Counted from the stretch's first letter, positions 33,654 to 42,152 are shown. The stretch is DNA of 64,000 bases from Aurantimonas coralicida_A (GCF_036016755.1 NZ_JAYXIH010000021.1:1-64000), one strand, 5' to 3'. Notes: a model not told the origin generated them from the sequence alone. Translations and numbers: made by a program.

Positions 33654-34382
33654 TCAACGAAGATCGGACTGGTAATGGAAACCGTCGGTCACGCATCGGG
33701 ACAGGCGCCATTCGACCGGCGAACCGTCGAGCGCGAAGGCGACCCGCTCGATGGACAGTACCGGATGGCCAGGCTGGCAGTTCAGCCGCGTGGCGGTGGT
33801 CGCGTCGGCGCCGGTCGCCTTGAGTTGTTCCAGAGCCCGCCCGATCGTGATCGAGAAAACCTCCGAATAGAGCGCGTAGACGTTGTTCGGTAGGTCGCGG
33901 ATTTCCGCCAGCGAAGGGAATTTTGCGACGGGGAGGGTGATCTGCTCGGCGATGACCGCCCGGCCGCCCAGATGCCGGACACGGTCGATCCGCCAGACGG
34001 CGTCGTTGCGCGCAAGCTGCAACGCCTTCGCGGCAGCGGCGTCGGCGCGCCCGCGAAGGCGCGACAGCACCTGGCTATCGGGGAACAGGCGGGTACCGTC
34101 GTCGGCCGCGAGCCGGAAGAACTGGAACAGGATGCGGCCCTCCTCGGGCAGCGCAACGAAGGTTCCGCGTCCTTGCCGCCGGACCAGGAGATGTTCGGCC
34201 GCCATCGCGTCGAGGGCCTTGCGCACCGTTCCCTGACTGACGCCAAGATCGGCCGCGATCTGGAATTCGCTCGGCAGCATCAGGCCCGGCGTCCATACGC
34301 CATCGATCAGCCGGCGGACCAGGGTCTCGCGCACCTGCTGATAGAGCGGTCTGAACGCTGGGGCCTTCTCTCCGTCCGACAT
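33654..34382 (-). CDS. GntR-family (HutC/UTRA) regulator of the suyAB operon
   Basis: A 242-residue HutC-type protein. Winged helix at residues 8-75 (QVRETLVRRLIDGVWTPGLM, then IAADLGVSQGTVRKALDAM), UTRA ligand domain at 90-240 (VWRIDRVRHLGGRAVIAEQI, then HPVLSIERVAFALDGSPVEW). It is divergent from suyA, and a GTCTT-N4-AAGAC site lies in the shared gap. It probably represses suyAB-slcC-comC and senses sulfolactate or a derivative; the ligand is inference. Confidence 0.85.
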   Translation of the reverse strand: MSDGEKAPAFRPLYQQVRETLVRRLIDGVWTPGLMLPSEFQIAADLGVSQGTVRKALDAMAAEHLLVRRQGRGTFVALPEEGRILFQFFRLAADDGTRLFPDSQVLSRLRGRADAAAAKALQLARNDAVWRIDRVRHLGGRAVIAEQITLPVAKFPSLAEIRDLPNNVYALYSEVFSITIGRALEQLKATGADATTATRLNCQPGHPVLSIERVAFALDGSPVEWRLSRCVTDGFHYQSDLR

Positions 34383-34417
34383 GCGTCACCGTCCCGTTTC
34401 CAAAGACCCTAAGCCGC

Positions 34418-34459
34418 TTGACATAGTTGGGTAAAGGTAATTTATGTCTTATACAAGAC
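34418..34459 (+). promoter_or_regulatory. suyA promoter region with UTRA-type operator
   Basis: A consensus -35 TTGACA is at 34418-34423. A hyphenated palindrome GTCTTATACAAGAC (34446-34459) follows at the -10/+1 position and fits the GT-N-TATA-N-AC style of HutC/UTRA operators. No single -10 hexamer is clear. It is about 100 bp upstream of suyA and 64 bp from the regulator start. Confidence 0.6.
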
Positions 34460-34553
34460 TAGCGCGGATCGCACATTGGCCGATCCGCTTGGAGTCAGCT
34501 CTCCAGGCTGCTTTTCACGTCTGCATCAACCGTAACTCTCGGAGGAATCACTC

Positions 34554-34841
34554 ATGAGCATCCCGCAACTGCTCGTCCACGATCACAGGGACAACGTCGG
34601 CGTTGTCGTCGTAGAGGACCTCAAGGCCGGCACCGAGATGCTGTGTGTCGTCACAGCGGACAACTCGTCCTTCAAGCTGATCTGCAACGACAATGTGCCG
34701 ATCGGCCACAAGGTCGCGCTGAAGGATCTTTTGACGGGCGATACGGCAGTCAAATACGGCGAGGATATCGGCCGCATGAAGGGGGACGCGAAGAAGGGCG
34801 GACACGTCCATGTCCACAATCTGAAGACCAACCGCTGGTGA
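34554..34841 (+). CDS. suyA: (R)-sulfolactate sulfo-lyase small subunit
   Basis: A 95-residue SAF-domain protein of the UxaA N-terminal type: LLVHDHRDNVGVVVVEDLK, then NVPIGHKVALKDLLTGD and KYGEDIG, ending HVHVHNLKTNRW. This size and partner match SuyA of Paracoccus pantotrophus and Chromohalobacter, which with SuyB cleaves (R)-3-sulfolactate to pyruvate and sulfite (EC 4.4.1.24). Altronate or galactarate dehydratase subunits share the fold, but the adjoining slcC and comC genes point to sulfolactate. A strong GGAGGA lies 9 bases before the ATG. Confidence 0.85.
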   Translation: MSIPQLLVHDHRDNVGVVVVEDLKAGTEMLCVVTADNSSFKLICNDNVPIGHKVALKDLLTGDTAVKYGEDIGRMKGDAKKGGHVHVHNLKTNRW

Positions 34842-34916
34842 TCGCGCTGGGGCGGTGACGCTGTCCCGCCTTCGACCCCTTCGTTTATCCGTCAGTTCAG
34901 GAAAGAGACCCGATCC

Positions 34917-36095
34917 ATGCCGATCAACACCAATCGCAAATTCATGGGCTACCGCCGTGAGAACGGCCGCGTGGGCGTCCGCAATCACATCGTGATCCTG
35001 CCCGTCGACGACATCTCCAACGCCTGCTGCGAGGCGGTCGCCCACAACATCAAGGGTACGCTCGCCCTGCCGCACGCCTATGGACGGCTGCAGTTCGGCG
35101 AAGATCTCGAACTGCATTTCCGCACCATGATCGGCACCGGCGCGAACCCGAACGTCGCCGCCTGCATCGTGGTCGGCATCGAGCCGGGCTGGACCCAGAA
35201 GATCGCCGACGGCATCGCCGCGACCGGCAAGCCCGTGGCCGCCTTCTCGATCGAGCAGAACGGCGACCTGAAGACGATCATGGACGTCTCCCGCAAGGCC
35301 AAGGAATTCGTCCAGTGGGCGACCGAGCAGCAGCGCGTCGAATGCGACGTGTCCGAGCTCTGGGTCTCGACCAAATGCGGCGAGAGCGACACCACGACGG
35401 GCCTCGGCTCCTGCCCGACGGTCGGCAACATGTACGACAAGCTGATCCCCGAGGGCATCTACGGCGTCTTCGGCGAAACCTCGGAAATCACCGGAGCCGA
35501 GCACATCTGCAAGGAGCGTGCGGTCGACGCCGAGACCGGCGAGCGCTGGTACAAGATGTGGAAGGCCTATCAGGACGACGTCATCTTCGCCCACGCCACG
35601 GACGATCTGTCGGACAGCCAGCCGACCAAGGGCAATATCGAGGGCGGCCTCTCGACGATCGAGGAAAAGGCGCTCGGCAATCTGGAGAAGATCGGGCGCG
35701 AGTGTAAATTCATCGACATTCTCGAACCGGCCGAGGCGCCGCAAAAGGGCAACGGCCTCTATTTCATGGATACCTCGTCGGCGGCGGCCGAATGCGTGAC
35801 GCTGATGGGAGCGGCCGGATATGTCATCCACACCTTCCCGACCGGCCAGGGCAACGTCGTCGGCAATCCGATCGTCCCGGTGATCAAGATCACCGCCAAT
35901 CCGCGCACCGTGCGCACGATGTCCGAGCATGTCGACGTCGACGTGACCGGAATCCTGCGCCGCGACAAGACCATCGATCAGGCCGGTGATGATCTGATCG
36001 AATCGATCATGCGCACGGCGAACGGCCGGGTCACGGCGGCCGAAGCGCTGGGACATCGCGAATTCGTCATGACCAAGCTCTATCGCAGCGCCTGA
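34917..36095 (+). CDS. suyB: (R)-sulfolactate sulfo-lyase large subunit
   Basis: A 392-residue UxaA C-terminal-domain protein. Diagnostic stretches are GYRRENGRVGVRNHIVILPV, then NACCEAVAHNI; the Cys-bearing WVSTKCGESDTTTGLGSCP; and HTFPTGQGNVVGNPIVPV. The family carries a metal or Fe-S centre in its active site. With SuyA it removes sulfite from (R)-sulfolactate. It follows suyA by 75 bp, and the pair is followed by both sulfolactate dehydrogenases, the Chromohalobacter salexigens arrangement. Confidence 0.87.
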   Translation: MPINTNRKFMGYRRENGRVGVRNHIVILPVDDISNACCEAVAHNIKGTLALPHAYGRLQFGEDLELHFRTMIGTGANPNVAACIVVGIEPGWTQKIADGIAATGKPVAAFSIEQNGDLKTIMDVSRKAKEFVQWATEQQRVECDVSELWVSTKCGESDTTTGLGSCPTVGNMYDKLIPEGIYGVFGETSEITGAEHICKERAVDAETGERWYKMWKAYQDDVIFAHATDDLSDSQPTKGNIEGGLSTIEEKALGNLEKIGRECKFIDILEPAEAPQKGNGLYFMDTSSAAAECVTLMGAAGYVIHTFPTGQGNVVGNPIVPVIKITANPRTVRTMSEHVDVDVTGILRRDKTIDQAGDDLIESIMRTANGRVTAAEALGHREFVMTKLYRSA

Positions 36096-36196
36096 GCCAT
36101 CGTCGCCGGACGCCTCCACGAAGCGCCCGGCGTGATACCTGATCGGCGGCCGTCTTGTCAGAGACGGCCGCCACGGCTTTTGTGGAGGGGAGCCCA

Positions 36197-37129
36197 TTGC
36201 CCGAAATTGTCATTACCGAGTTCATGGACGAGGCCGCCGTCGATCGGATCCGGGCCCGGCATGAGACCCTCTACGACCCGCAACTCGTCGATCGTCCGGA
36301 CGACCTGATCGCCGCGGTCGCCAGCGCCAGCGCCATCGTCGTGCGCAACCGGACCAGGGTCACCGCCGCGCTGCTTGCCGCCGCGCCCGGCCTTCGCTGT
36401 GTCGGGCGCCTCGGCGTCGGTCTCGACAATATCGATCTCGATGCCTGCAAGGCGCGCGACGTGACGGTCTATCCGGCATCGGGCGCGAACGACGTCGCCG
36501 TCGCCGAGTATGTCGTCACCACGGCGCTCGCGCTGCTACGGCGCGCCTATACCGCGACCGAAGACGTGATCGCCGGTCGCTGGCCGCGCCAGCAATTGAT
36601 CGGCCGGGAAGGGCAGGGCAAGCGCCTCGGGCTGGTCGGTTACGGCTCGATCGCACGGCAGACGGCCGCACGGGCGCGGGCCTTCGGCTTTTCGATCGCG
36701 GCCTTCGATCCGTTCCTGCCGGAAAGCGACGCCGCCTGGGCCGATGCCCAGCGGCTCGACCTCGACGATCTGCTGCGCACCTCGGACGTCGTCAGCCTGC
36801 ATGTGCCGCTGACGGACACGACCCGCCACATGATCGGCGCGGATGCCCTGTCGGCGATGCGGTCCGGCGCCGTCTTGATCAATTCGGCGCGCGGCGGCGT
36901 GGTCGACGAGGCGGCGTTGGCCGACGCGCTGCGCGAGGGAAAGATCGCCGGGGCGGCGCTCGACGTATTCGAGACCGAGCCCCTGACCGCCGAAGCCGGT
37001 CGCGTTTTCGCCGGCATCGCCAACCTCATCCTGACGCCGCATATCGCCGGCGTCACCGACGAATCGAATGTCAGGGTCAGCCGGGTGACGGCCGACAATA
37101 TCCTGCGCCATCTGGAGACGCGTTCGTGA
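36197..37129 (+). CDS. slcC: (S)-sulfolactate dehydrogenase (D-2-hydroxyacid dehydrogenase family)
   Basis: A 310-residue D-isomer-specific 2-hydroxyacid dehydrogenase. NAD motif GLVGYGSIARQTAARA near residue 140; catalytic Arg in INSARGGVVDE, Glu in DVFETEPL and His in LTPHIAGVTDESN. The TTG at 36197 is chosen because GGAGGGGAG ends five bases upstream; a TTG 14 codons earlier is an alternative. SlcC oxidises (S)-sulfolactate to sulfopyruvate (EC 1.1.1.310), which ComC then reduces to the (R) form for SuyAB. Sequence alone would also allow a 3-phosphoglycerate-type enzyme, but context favours SlcC. Confidence 0.82.
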   Translation: MPEIVITEFMDEAAVDRIRARHETLYDPQLVDRPDDLIAAVASASAIVVRNRTRVTAALLAAAPGLRCVGRLGVGLDNIDLDACKARDVTVYPASGANDVAVAEYVVTTALALLRRAYTATEDVIAGRWPRQQLIGREGQGKRLGLVGYGSIARQTAARARAFGFSIAAFDPFLPESDAAWADAQRLDLDDLLRTSDVVSLHVPLTDTTRHMIGADALSAMRSGAVLINSARGGVVDEAALADALREGKIAGAALDVFETEPLTAEAGRVFAGIANLILTPHIAGVTDESNVRVSRVTADNILRHLETRS

Positions 37130-38121
37130 CCGAAAGACTGTCGATCGCCGAGGCTGAAACGCTCGCGTCCGACGCGCTGCAACGCGCCTCGACCGGCCCG
37201 TCGCAAGCCGCCTCGGTTGCGCGCGGGCTCGTCGCCGCGGAAGCCGCCGGCCAGAGCGGGCACGGGCTGCGGCGCCTCGTCGCCTATTGCGCGCAAGCCA
37301 GGGCCGGAAAGGTCGCCGGCGCGGCGGTTCCGCAAGCCGAGCGGACCCGGTCGGCGCTGCTGCGCATCGACGCGGGCAACGGCTTCGCTTTCCCGGCGCT
37401 CGATCTCGCCGTGGAACAACTGCCGGCCATTGTCAGGGAGACCGGGGTGGCGAGCGCCGCCGTTTATCGCTCGCATCATGCCGGTGTGCTCGGTCTGACG
37501 GTGGAGCGCTTCGCCGAAGCCGGCCTCGTCGCCCTGATGATGGCGAATTCGCCCGGCGCGATGGCGCCCTGGGGCGGCACCCGCGCCCTGTTCGGCACCA
37601 ATCCGATCGCCTTCGCCGCGCCCTTGGGCGATCAAGAGCCGATCGTCATCGATCTGTCTCTGTCGAAGATCGCGCGCGGCAAGGTCATGGCCGCCAAGCA
37701 GAAGGGCGTGTCCATTCCCGAAGGCTGGGCGCTGGACAGTGCCGGACAGCCGACGACCGATCCCGACGCGGCGCTCGCAGGGACCATGCTGCCGATGGGC
37801 GATGCCAAAGGTGCCGCGCTCGCCCTGGTCGTGGAAATGCTGTCGGCCGGACTGACCGGCGCGAACTACGCCTATGAGGCAAGTTCCCTGTTCGACGACA
37901 AGGGGCCGCCGCCGGGACTGGGCCAGTGGATCCTCGTCATCGATCCGGTGGCGATGGGCGGCGATCATGCCGTTGAGCGTCTGGCGACGCTGGTGGGGGA
38001 AATCAGCGCCGAGTCGGGAACCCGGATTCCGGGCCGCAAGGGCCGCGCGGCACGGCGCGAAGCGCTCGAAACCGGCATCGCGGTGGACGATGATCTGCTG
38101 GCCGCGATCCGTGCGATGTGA
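37126..38121 (+). CDS. comC: (R)-sulfolactate dehydrogenase (malate/L-lactate dehydrogenase type 2 family)
   Basis: A 331-residue protein of the Ldh2/ComC family. Characteristic residues are GQSGHGLRRLVAY near 45, RSHHAGVLGLTVE near 115, MMANSPGAMAPWGG and FGTNPIAFAAP. ComC reduces sulfopyruvate to (R)-sulfolactate (EC 1.1.1.338). Its GTG start overlaps the slcC stop (GTGA), so the two halves of the racemising system are translationally coupled. It is the last gene of the operon. Confidence 0.82.
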   Translation: MTERLSIAEAETLASDALQRASTGPSQAASVARGLVAAEAAGQSGHGLRRLVAYCAQARAGKVAGAAVPQAERTRSALLRIDAGNGFAFPALDLAVEQLPAIVRETGVASAAVYRSHHAGVLGLTVERFAEAGLVALMMANSPGAMAPWGGTRALFGTNPIAFAAPLGDQEPIVIDLSLSKIARGKVMAAKQKGVSIPEGWALDSAGQPTTDPDAALAGTMLPMGDAKGAALALVVEMLSAGLTGANYAYEASSLFDDKGPPPGLGQWILVIDPVAMGGDHAVERLATLVGEISAESGTRIPGRKGRAARREALETGIAVDDDLLAAIRAM

Positions 38122-38320
38122 GGGCGACGATCGAGGCGGTGTGATCGGACCCATCTCGGTCGCGATCACCCCTTCGTCGTGGGTCGGGATACGCCCGTTT
38201 CCTCGCTCGGTCGTCGACAGCCCGGCCGTGAGGTTCTGTAATGCGTGCTGAACGACCAGACTCATGCAGGCCTAGCCCGCGCTTCCGGAGCCGATTTGCG
38301 CCAGAGTGAGAAGCACGCTT
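38122..38320. other. Non-coding gap after comC
   Basis: No convincing reading frame, terminator or operator is seen in these bases. They border the AT-rich islet that begins with the palindromic repeat at 38321. Confidence 0.4.
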
Positions 38321-38348
38321 TGACACAGAATACATTGATTCTGTTTCA
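38321..38348 (+). repeat. Palindromic repeat, left copy flanking the AT-rich islet
   Basis: TGACACAGAAT, a 6-base spacer, then ATTCTGTTTCA: a palindrome with one mismatch. Its right part TTGATTCTGTTTCA (38335-38348) is repeated exactly, inverted, at 38797-38810. Confidence 0.7.
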
Positions 38349-38439
38349 AATTGAGCATTCTCAGGCGTCCGGTGATCTCACGCAACACGCTCGACGGACG
38401 GTTCAAATGCCTCGATGTCGGCCAACTTTCCGTGCTTTA

Positions 38440-38685
38440 TCAACTCAAGGAATCGTAACGGAATTTTCGGAACGTGATATAAATACGAATAATAGTAATA
38501 ATTGGAAATACAAATACCACAAAATTCAAGAATGGTAGATAAATGGGAGACTTAAAATTCCCATCAAAAATCAAGATAATCAGATAGGCGATAGGTGGAA
38601 GCGCAAATTCCTCCCGATGATGTCTCCATGACTTTCGAAGAGCGTTTTTTGTTTCTTCAGACGTCTGCATCTTGAAGCCAAGCAT
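38440..38685 (-). CDS. Unrecognised small membrane protein in AT-rich islet
   Basis: An 81-residue reading frame with a charged N-terminal part (TSEETKNALRKSWRHHREEF) and a hydrophobic C-terminal half forming one or two helices (PPIAYLIILIFDG, then FLNFVVFVFPIITIIRIYI), ending FRKFRYDSLS. Base composition is strikingly AT-rich compared with all neighbours, consistent with recent transfer. Translation could begin 15 bases later at a second ATG. The open frame extends further upstream (to 38763) with a sequence not recognised with confidence. It may not be expressed. Confidence 0.35.
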   Translation of the reverse strand: MLGFKMQTSEETKNALRKSWRHHREEFALPPIAYLIILIFDGNFKSPIYLPFLNFVVFVFPIITIIRIYITFRKFRYDSLS

Positions 38686-38796
38686 GACCTTGTAGCGGCT
38701 TTGATCGGCGCGAATGTCCCAGTTTTTATTGCCTCTGGCAAGGCAGGGTCTGCCGGCAGCCATTGCTTGGCTGGAACATGTGCTTCGTCATAAATC

Positions 38797-38823
38797 TGAA
38801 ACAGAATCAACAATTCTGTTTCA
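38797..38823 (-). repeat. Palindromic repeat, right copy flanking the AT-rich islet
   Basis: TGAAACAGAAT, loop CAACA, then ATTCTGTTTCA: a perfect 11-bp inverted repeat. It lies 33 bp downstream of the tarD stop, so it might also act as a transcript-ending hairpin, but no T-run follows. Confidence 0.75.
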
Positions 38824-38855
38824 GACCGGTCTCGGAGACCTCGTACGATCCTGTC

Positions 38856-40025
38856 CTAATCAAGAAGCTCGCGCTTGAACAATTCATAGAGCGCCGCTTT
38901 CGCCTCGAAGCCGACGCCCGGAACGTTTGGCAGGCCGACGCGGCTGTCTTTCACCTCGGTCGCGTCGGCGAAGCCGCCGAAGGGCTGGAACACGTCCGGG
39001 TAGGATTCATTGCCGCCGAGATGCAGGCCGGCGGCGATGTTGAGCGACATCTGATGGCCGCCATGCGGCACCACCCGGCGGCTCGACCAGCCGTTCTCCT
39101 TCAGCATGTCGAGGGTGCGCATATATTCCACCAGCCCGTAGGAGAGGGCGCAGTCGAACTGCAAGACGTCGCGGTCGGGCCGCATGCCGCCATGGCGGAC
39201 CAGATTGCGCGCGTCCTGCATGGAAAAGAGGTTCTCGCCCGTGGCCATTCGGCCGGAGTAATGGTTGGCCAGCTCCGCCTGTAGCGCATAATCGAGCGGG
39301 TCGCCGGCTTCCTCGTACCAGTAGAGATCGTAGGGCTCGAGCGCCTTGGCGTAGGCGATAGCCGTCTGAAGGTCGAACCGGCCGTTGGCGTCGACGCAGA
39401 GATTTTGTCCCTCGCCGAGAACCGCGAGGGCGGCCTCGACGCGCTTCAGATCCTCGTTCAGCGGCGCGAGACCGATCTTCATCTTGCAGACCGTATAGCC
39501 GCGATCGCGATAGGATCGCATTTCGTCCTTCAGACCCTCGATCTCCTTGCCGGGATGGTAATAGCCGCCGGCCGCGTAGACCCAGACGCTGTCGTCGGCT
39601 TCGCCGGCCCGGTAGCGGTCCGCCAGAAGCCGGTAGAGCGGCTTGTCCGCGATCTTGGCGACCGCGTCCCACACCGCCATGTCGATCGTCCCGACCGCCA
39701 CCGAACGCTCGCCGTGACCGCCCGGCTTCTCGTTGGTCATCATTGCCTTCCAGATCGCGAAGGGGTCGAGATTGTCGTGTTCGCGGTCGATCAGCGTCTC
39801 CGGGTCGGCTTCCATCAGCCGCGGGATGAAGCGTTCGCGCATCAGAGCGCCCTGGCCGTAGCGCCCATTCGAATTGAAGCCGAAGCCGACGACCGGCTTG
39901 CCGTCGCGCATCTGGTCGGTGACTACCGCGACGACGGAGCAGGTCATCTTGGAAAAGTCGATGAAGGCGTTGGCGATCGGACTGGCGATCGAGACGGTTT
40001 TTTCCCGGATCTCGGTGATGCGCAT
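38856..40025 (-). CDS. tarD: D(-)-tartrate dehydratase (enolase superfamily)
   Basis: A 389-residue mandelate-racemase-type enzyme. Lys183 in KMKIG is the base; metal ligands are Asp212 (VDANG), Glu238/239 (WYEEAGDP) and Glu264 (TGENLF); His321 (HGGHQMS) is the general acid. These positions are one less than those of Bradyrhizobium TarD (Lys184, His322), and the length is the same. It dehydrates D-tartrate to oxaloacetate (EC 4.2.1.81). It is the last gene of an operon with a TTT transporter, which fits uptake of tartrate. Confidence 0.88.
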   Translation of the reverse strand: MRITEIREKTVSIASPIANAFIDFSKMTCSVVAVVTDQMRDGKPVVGFGFNSNGRYGQGALMRERFIPRLMEADPETLIDREHDNLDPFAIWKAMMTNEKPGGHGERSVAVGTIDMAVWDAVAKIADKPLYRLLADRYRAGEADDSVWVYAAGGYYHPGKEIEGLKDEMRSYRDRGYTVCKMKIGLAPLNEDLKRVEAALAVLGEGQNLCVDANGRFDLQTAIAYAKALEPYDLYWYEEAGDPLDYALQAELANHYSGRMATGENLFSMQDARNLVRHGGMRPDRDVLQFDCALSYGLVEYMRTLDMLKENGWSSRRVVPHGGHQMSLNIAAGLHLGGNESYPDVFQPFGGFADATEVKDSRVGLPNVPGVGFEAKAALYELFKRELLD

Positions 40026-40096
40026 GACGATGCTTTCAGAATCGAATGATGGCGGGAGGCGTGGCGGCGACAGTCGCGATCACGGACGACCCGACC

Positions 40097-40594
40097 CTAG
40101 AAGAACAGGCCGCGCGGCATCGGGATCAGCAGGACGTTGGCCATGATCAGGTAGAAAGCGGTCAAGATGGCGACACCGATCACGCCGAGGACGGCGCCTT
40201 CGCGCAGCGTGACGCGCTCATGGCTGGCGACGGCCATGATGGCGAAGAAGGCGATGAGGCTGGCGACGAAGAATCCGAGGATCGGAATCAGCCCGATCCA
40301 CGCGGCCATGGCGACCAGAAAGCCGATGCGGCGCGGCATCGACCCTTGCGTCTGCTCCGTCTCGCTTGCCGTTTCGTCGGCCGCCTCGACCGAGGGGCGC
40401 CGAGCCGCAATGACGAAATTGCGAAGGATCAGGATCGCCGAGAACACGATCATCGCGGCGGAGATGGTGATCGGAAACACCGAACCCATCGGCGTCATGC
40501 TGCCGGTCTGCAGGATAAGCACCACGCCGAGGCCGATGAACAGGGCTGCGGTTATGGTACCCGGCAGGTCGTGCGGTTTCCTAAGGACGGCCAT
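40097..40594 (-). CDS. tctB: TTT transporter small membrane subunit (TctB family)
   Basis: A 165-residue protein with four hydrophobic segments, typical of TctB: GTITAALFIGLGVVLILQTG, MGSVFPITISAAMIVFSAI, LVAMAAWIGLIPILGFFVAS and AVLGVIGVAILTAFYLIMA. A charged loop lies between the second and third helices. It overlaps the tctA gene by 14 bp and precedes tarD by 71 bp. Confidence 0.85.
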   Translation of the reverse strand: MAVLRKPHDLPGTITAALFIGLGVVLILQTGSMTPMGSVFPITISAAMIVFSAILILRNFVIAARRPSVEAADETASETEQTQGSMPRRIGFLVAMAAWIGLIPILGFFVASLIAFFAIMAVASHERVTLREGAVLGVIGVAILTAFYLIMANVLLIPMPRGLFF

Positions 40595-42122
40595 CTCGGC
40601 TCTCCACGATGATGTCGGTCTTTGACTTGCGGGCCCGCCGCGCCCCGATCGCTCCGACGATCAGGGGATAGAACAGCGTCAGCACCGAGAAGGCCACGAT
40701 GGCCAGCGAAATCGGCCGGGCGAAGAACATGCCCGGAACGTTCCCCTGCGCGTTGCCGATCAGATAGCTCTGCACGAATCCCTGCTCGGCGATCTGCCCC
40801 AGCACCAGCCCGAGCACGATCGGGGAGGGGGCGAAGCCGACCCGGTTGAGGATCCAGCCGATGACGCCAAGACCGAGCATCACGGCGACGTCGTTGAGAT
40901 TGTTGTGGATCGCGAAGCTGCCGATGACCGTCATGAAGGCGATGGTTGGCACCAGCGCGGCTTTCGGGATCGCGATGATGCCCTTGTAGGCGTACCGCCC
41001 GACCAGCAGGCCGACCGGCAGCATCAGGATCGTGCCGATGAGCAGACCGAAGATGAAGGTGTAGACGATCGACCCTTGCGTGGTGAACAGCGTCGGGCCG
41101 ATGCGGATGCCCTGGACGAGCAGCGCGCCGAGGATGACGGCATCCGGCGGCGTGCCGGGAATTCCCAGCACCAGCGTCGGGATGAAGCCGCCGCCGACGG
41201 TGCCGTTGTTGGCCGCCTCGGTGGCGATGATGCCGCCCGGCTCGCCCGTGCCGTAGCGTTCGGGATGCTTGGCGGACCGGCGGGCCTCGGAATAGGAGAC
41301 GAGGCTGGCGACCGAACCGCCGGCGCCGGGCAGAATGCCGACGAGCGTGCCGATCACCGAGCTGCGGATCAGGTTGAACTTCTCCCGCATGACGATGGCG
41401 AAGGCTTCCTTCAGCCGATAGCCGCTGGTGTCGCTCTCGACCTTGAGATGCGGGTCCTTGGTCGCGACGAGGTCGATCAGGACCGGGATGCAATAGAGCC
41501 CGATCAGGCCGGAGACGATGTTGATGCCGCCGAGCAGCGCATGACTGCCCATGGTGAAGCGGACGTCGGCGCCGATGACCGCGACCCCGATCATCGACAT
41601 GAGCAGGCCGAGGCAGGCGCCGATCATGCCCTTCATGAGATTGCCGACCGACAGCGCCGAGATCAGCGTCAGGCCGAAGACGGCGAGCCAGAAATATTCG
41701 GGCGGGCCGAAGGCGAGCGCGACCCGCGCCAGCGGCGGCGCCAGGAACATCAGCATCAGCGCCCCGACGATGCCGCCCGACACCGAGGCCAGGGTGGCGA
41801 TGGAGATGGCCAACGCGCCGTCGCCGCGCTTGGCCATCGGAAAGCCGTCGAAAGTGGTGGCGATGGCCGAGGGCGTGCCCGGCGTGTTGACCAGGATGGC
41901 GGAATAGGAGCCGCCGTAGATCGCCCCGGTATAGATGGCGCCGAGCACGATGAGGCCGGAGGCCGGGTCCATCGTGAAGGTGAACGGCACGAGGACGGCC
42001 ACGGCCATCGTCGCCGACAGGCCGGGCAGCGCGCCGATGACGATGCCGGCCAGCACGCCGCCGAGCGCCAGAACGAGGTTGAACGGCGTCAAGGCCTCGG
42101 CAAGATAGACGAGCTTGTCCAT
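40581..42122 (-). CDS. tctA: TTT transporter large membrane subunit (TctA family)
   Basis: A 513-residue TctA protein with about 12 membrane helices. The conserved motifs GIVIGALPGLSATMAVAVL and YGGSYSAILVNTPGTPSAI (first repeat) and VGILPGAGGSVASLVSYSE (second repeat) are intact. It is the translocation subunit of a tripartite tricarboxylate transporter, and the cargo is probably tartrate given tarD in the operon. Related TTT systems carry sulfolactate in some bacteria, so service to the neighbouring suy operon cannot be excluded. Confidence 0.92.
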   Translation of the reverse strand: MDKLVYLAEALTPFNLVLALGGVLAGIVIGALPGLSATMAVAVLVPFTFTMDPASGLIVLGAIYTGAIYGGSYSAILVNTPGTPSAIATTFDGFPMAKRGDGALAISIATLASVSGGIVGALMLMFLAPPLARVALAFGPPEYFWLAVFGLTLISALSVGNLMKGMIGACLGLLMSMIGVAVIGADVRFTMGSHALLGGINIVSGLIGLYCIPVLIDLVATKDPHLKVESDTSGYRLKEAFAIVMREKFNLIRSSVIGTLVGILPGAGGSVASLVSYSEARRSAKHPERYGTGEPGGIIATEAANNGTVGGGFIPTLVLGIPGTPPDAVILGALLVQGIRIGPTLFTTQGSIVYTFIFGLLIGTILMLPVGLLVGRYAYKGIIAIPKAALVPTIAFMTVIGSFAIHNNLNDVAVMLGLGVIGWILNRVGFAPSPIVLGLVLGQIAEQGFVQSYLIGNAQGNVPGMFFARPISLAIVAFSVLTLFYPLIVGAIGARRARKSKTDIIVESRDGRP

Positions 42123-42152
42123 GGCGATCGCTTCAATGGAATGGAAAATGGC

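Noticed and set aside
34554..36095. Altronate or galactarate dehydratase (UxaA) encoded in two parts
   Set aside because: The fold is shared, but no hexuronate genes adjoin, whereas both sulfolactate dehydrogenase families follow directly.
38580..38813. Possible IS6-type transposase remnant (the VMLGFKM stretch in the islet)
   Set aside because: The resemblance to the MLGFKS end of IS6-type transposases covers only a few residues, and the flanking repeats do not look like IS6 termini.
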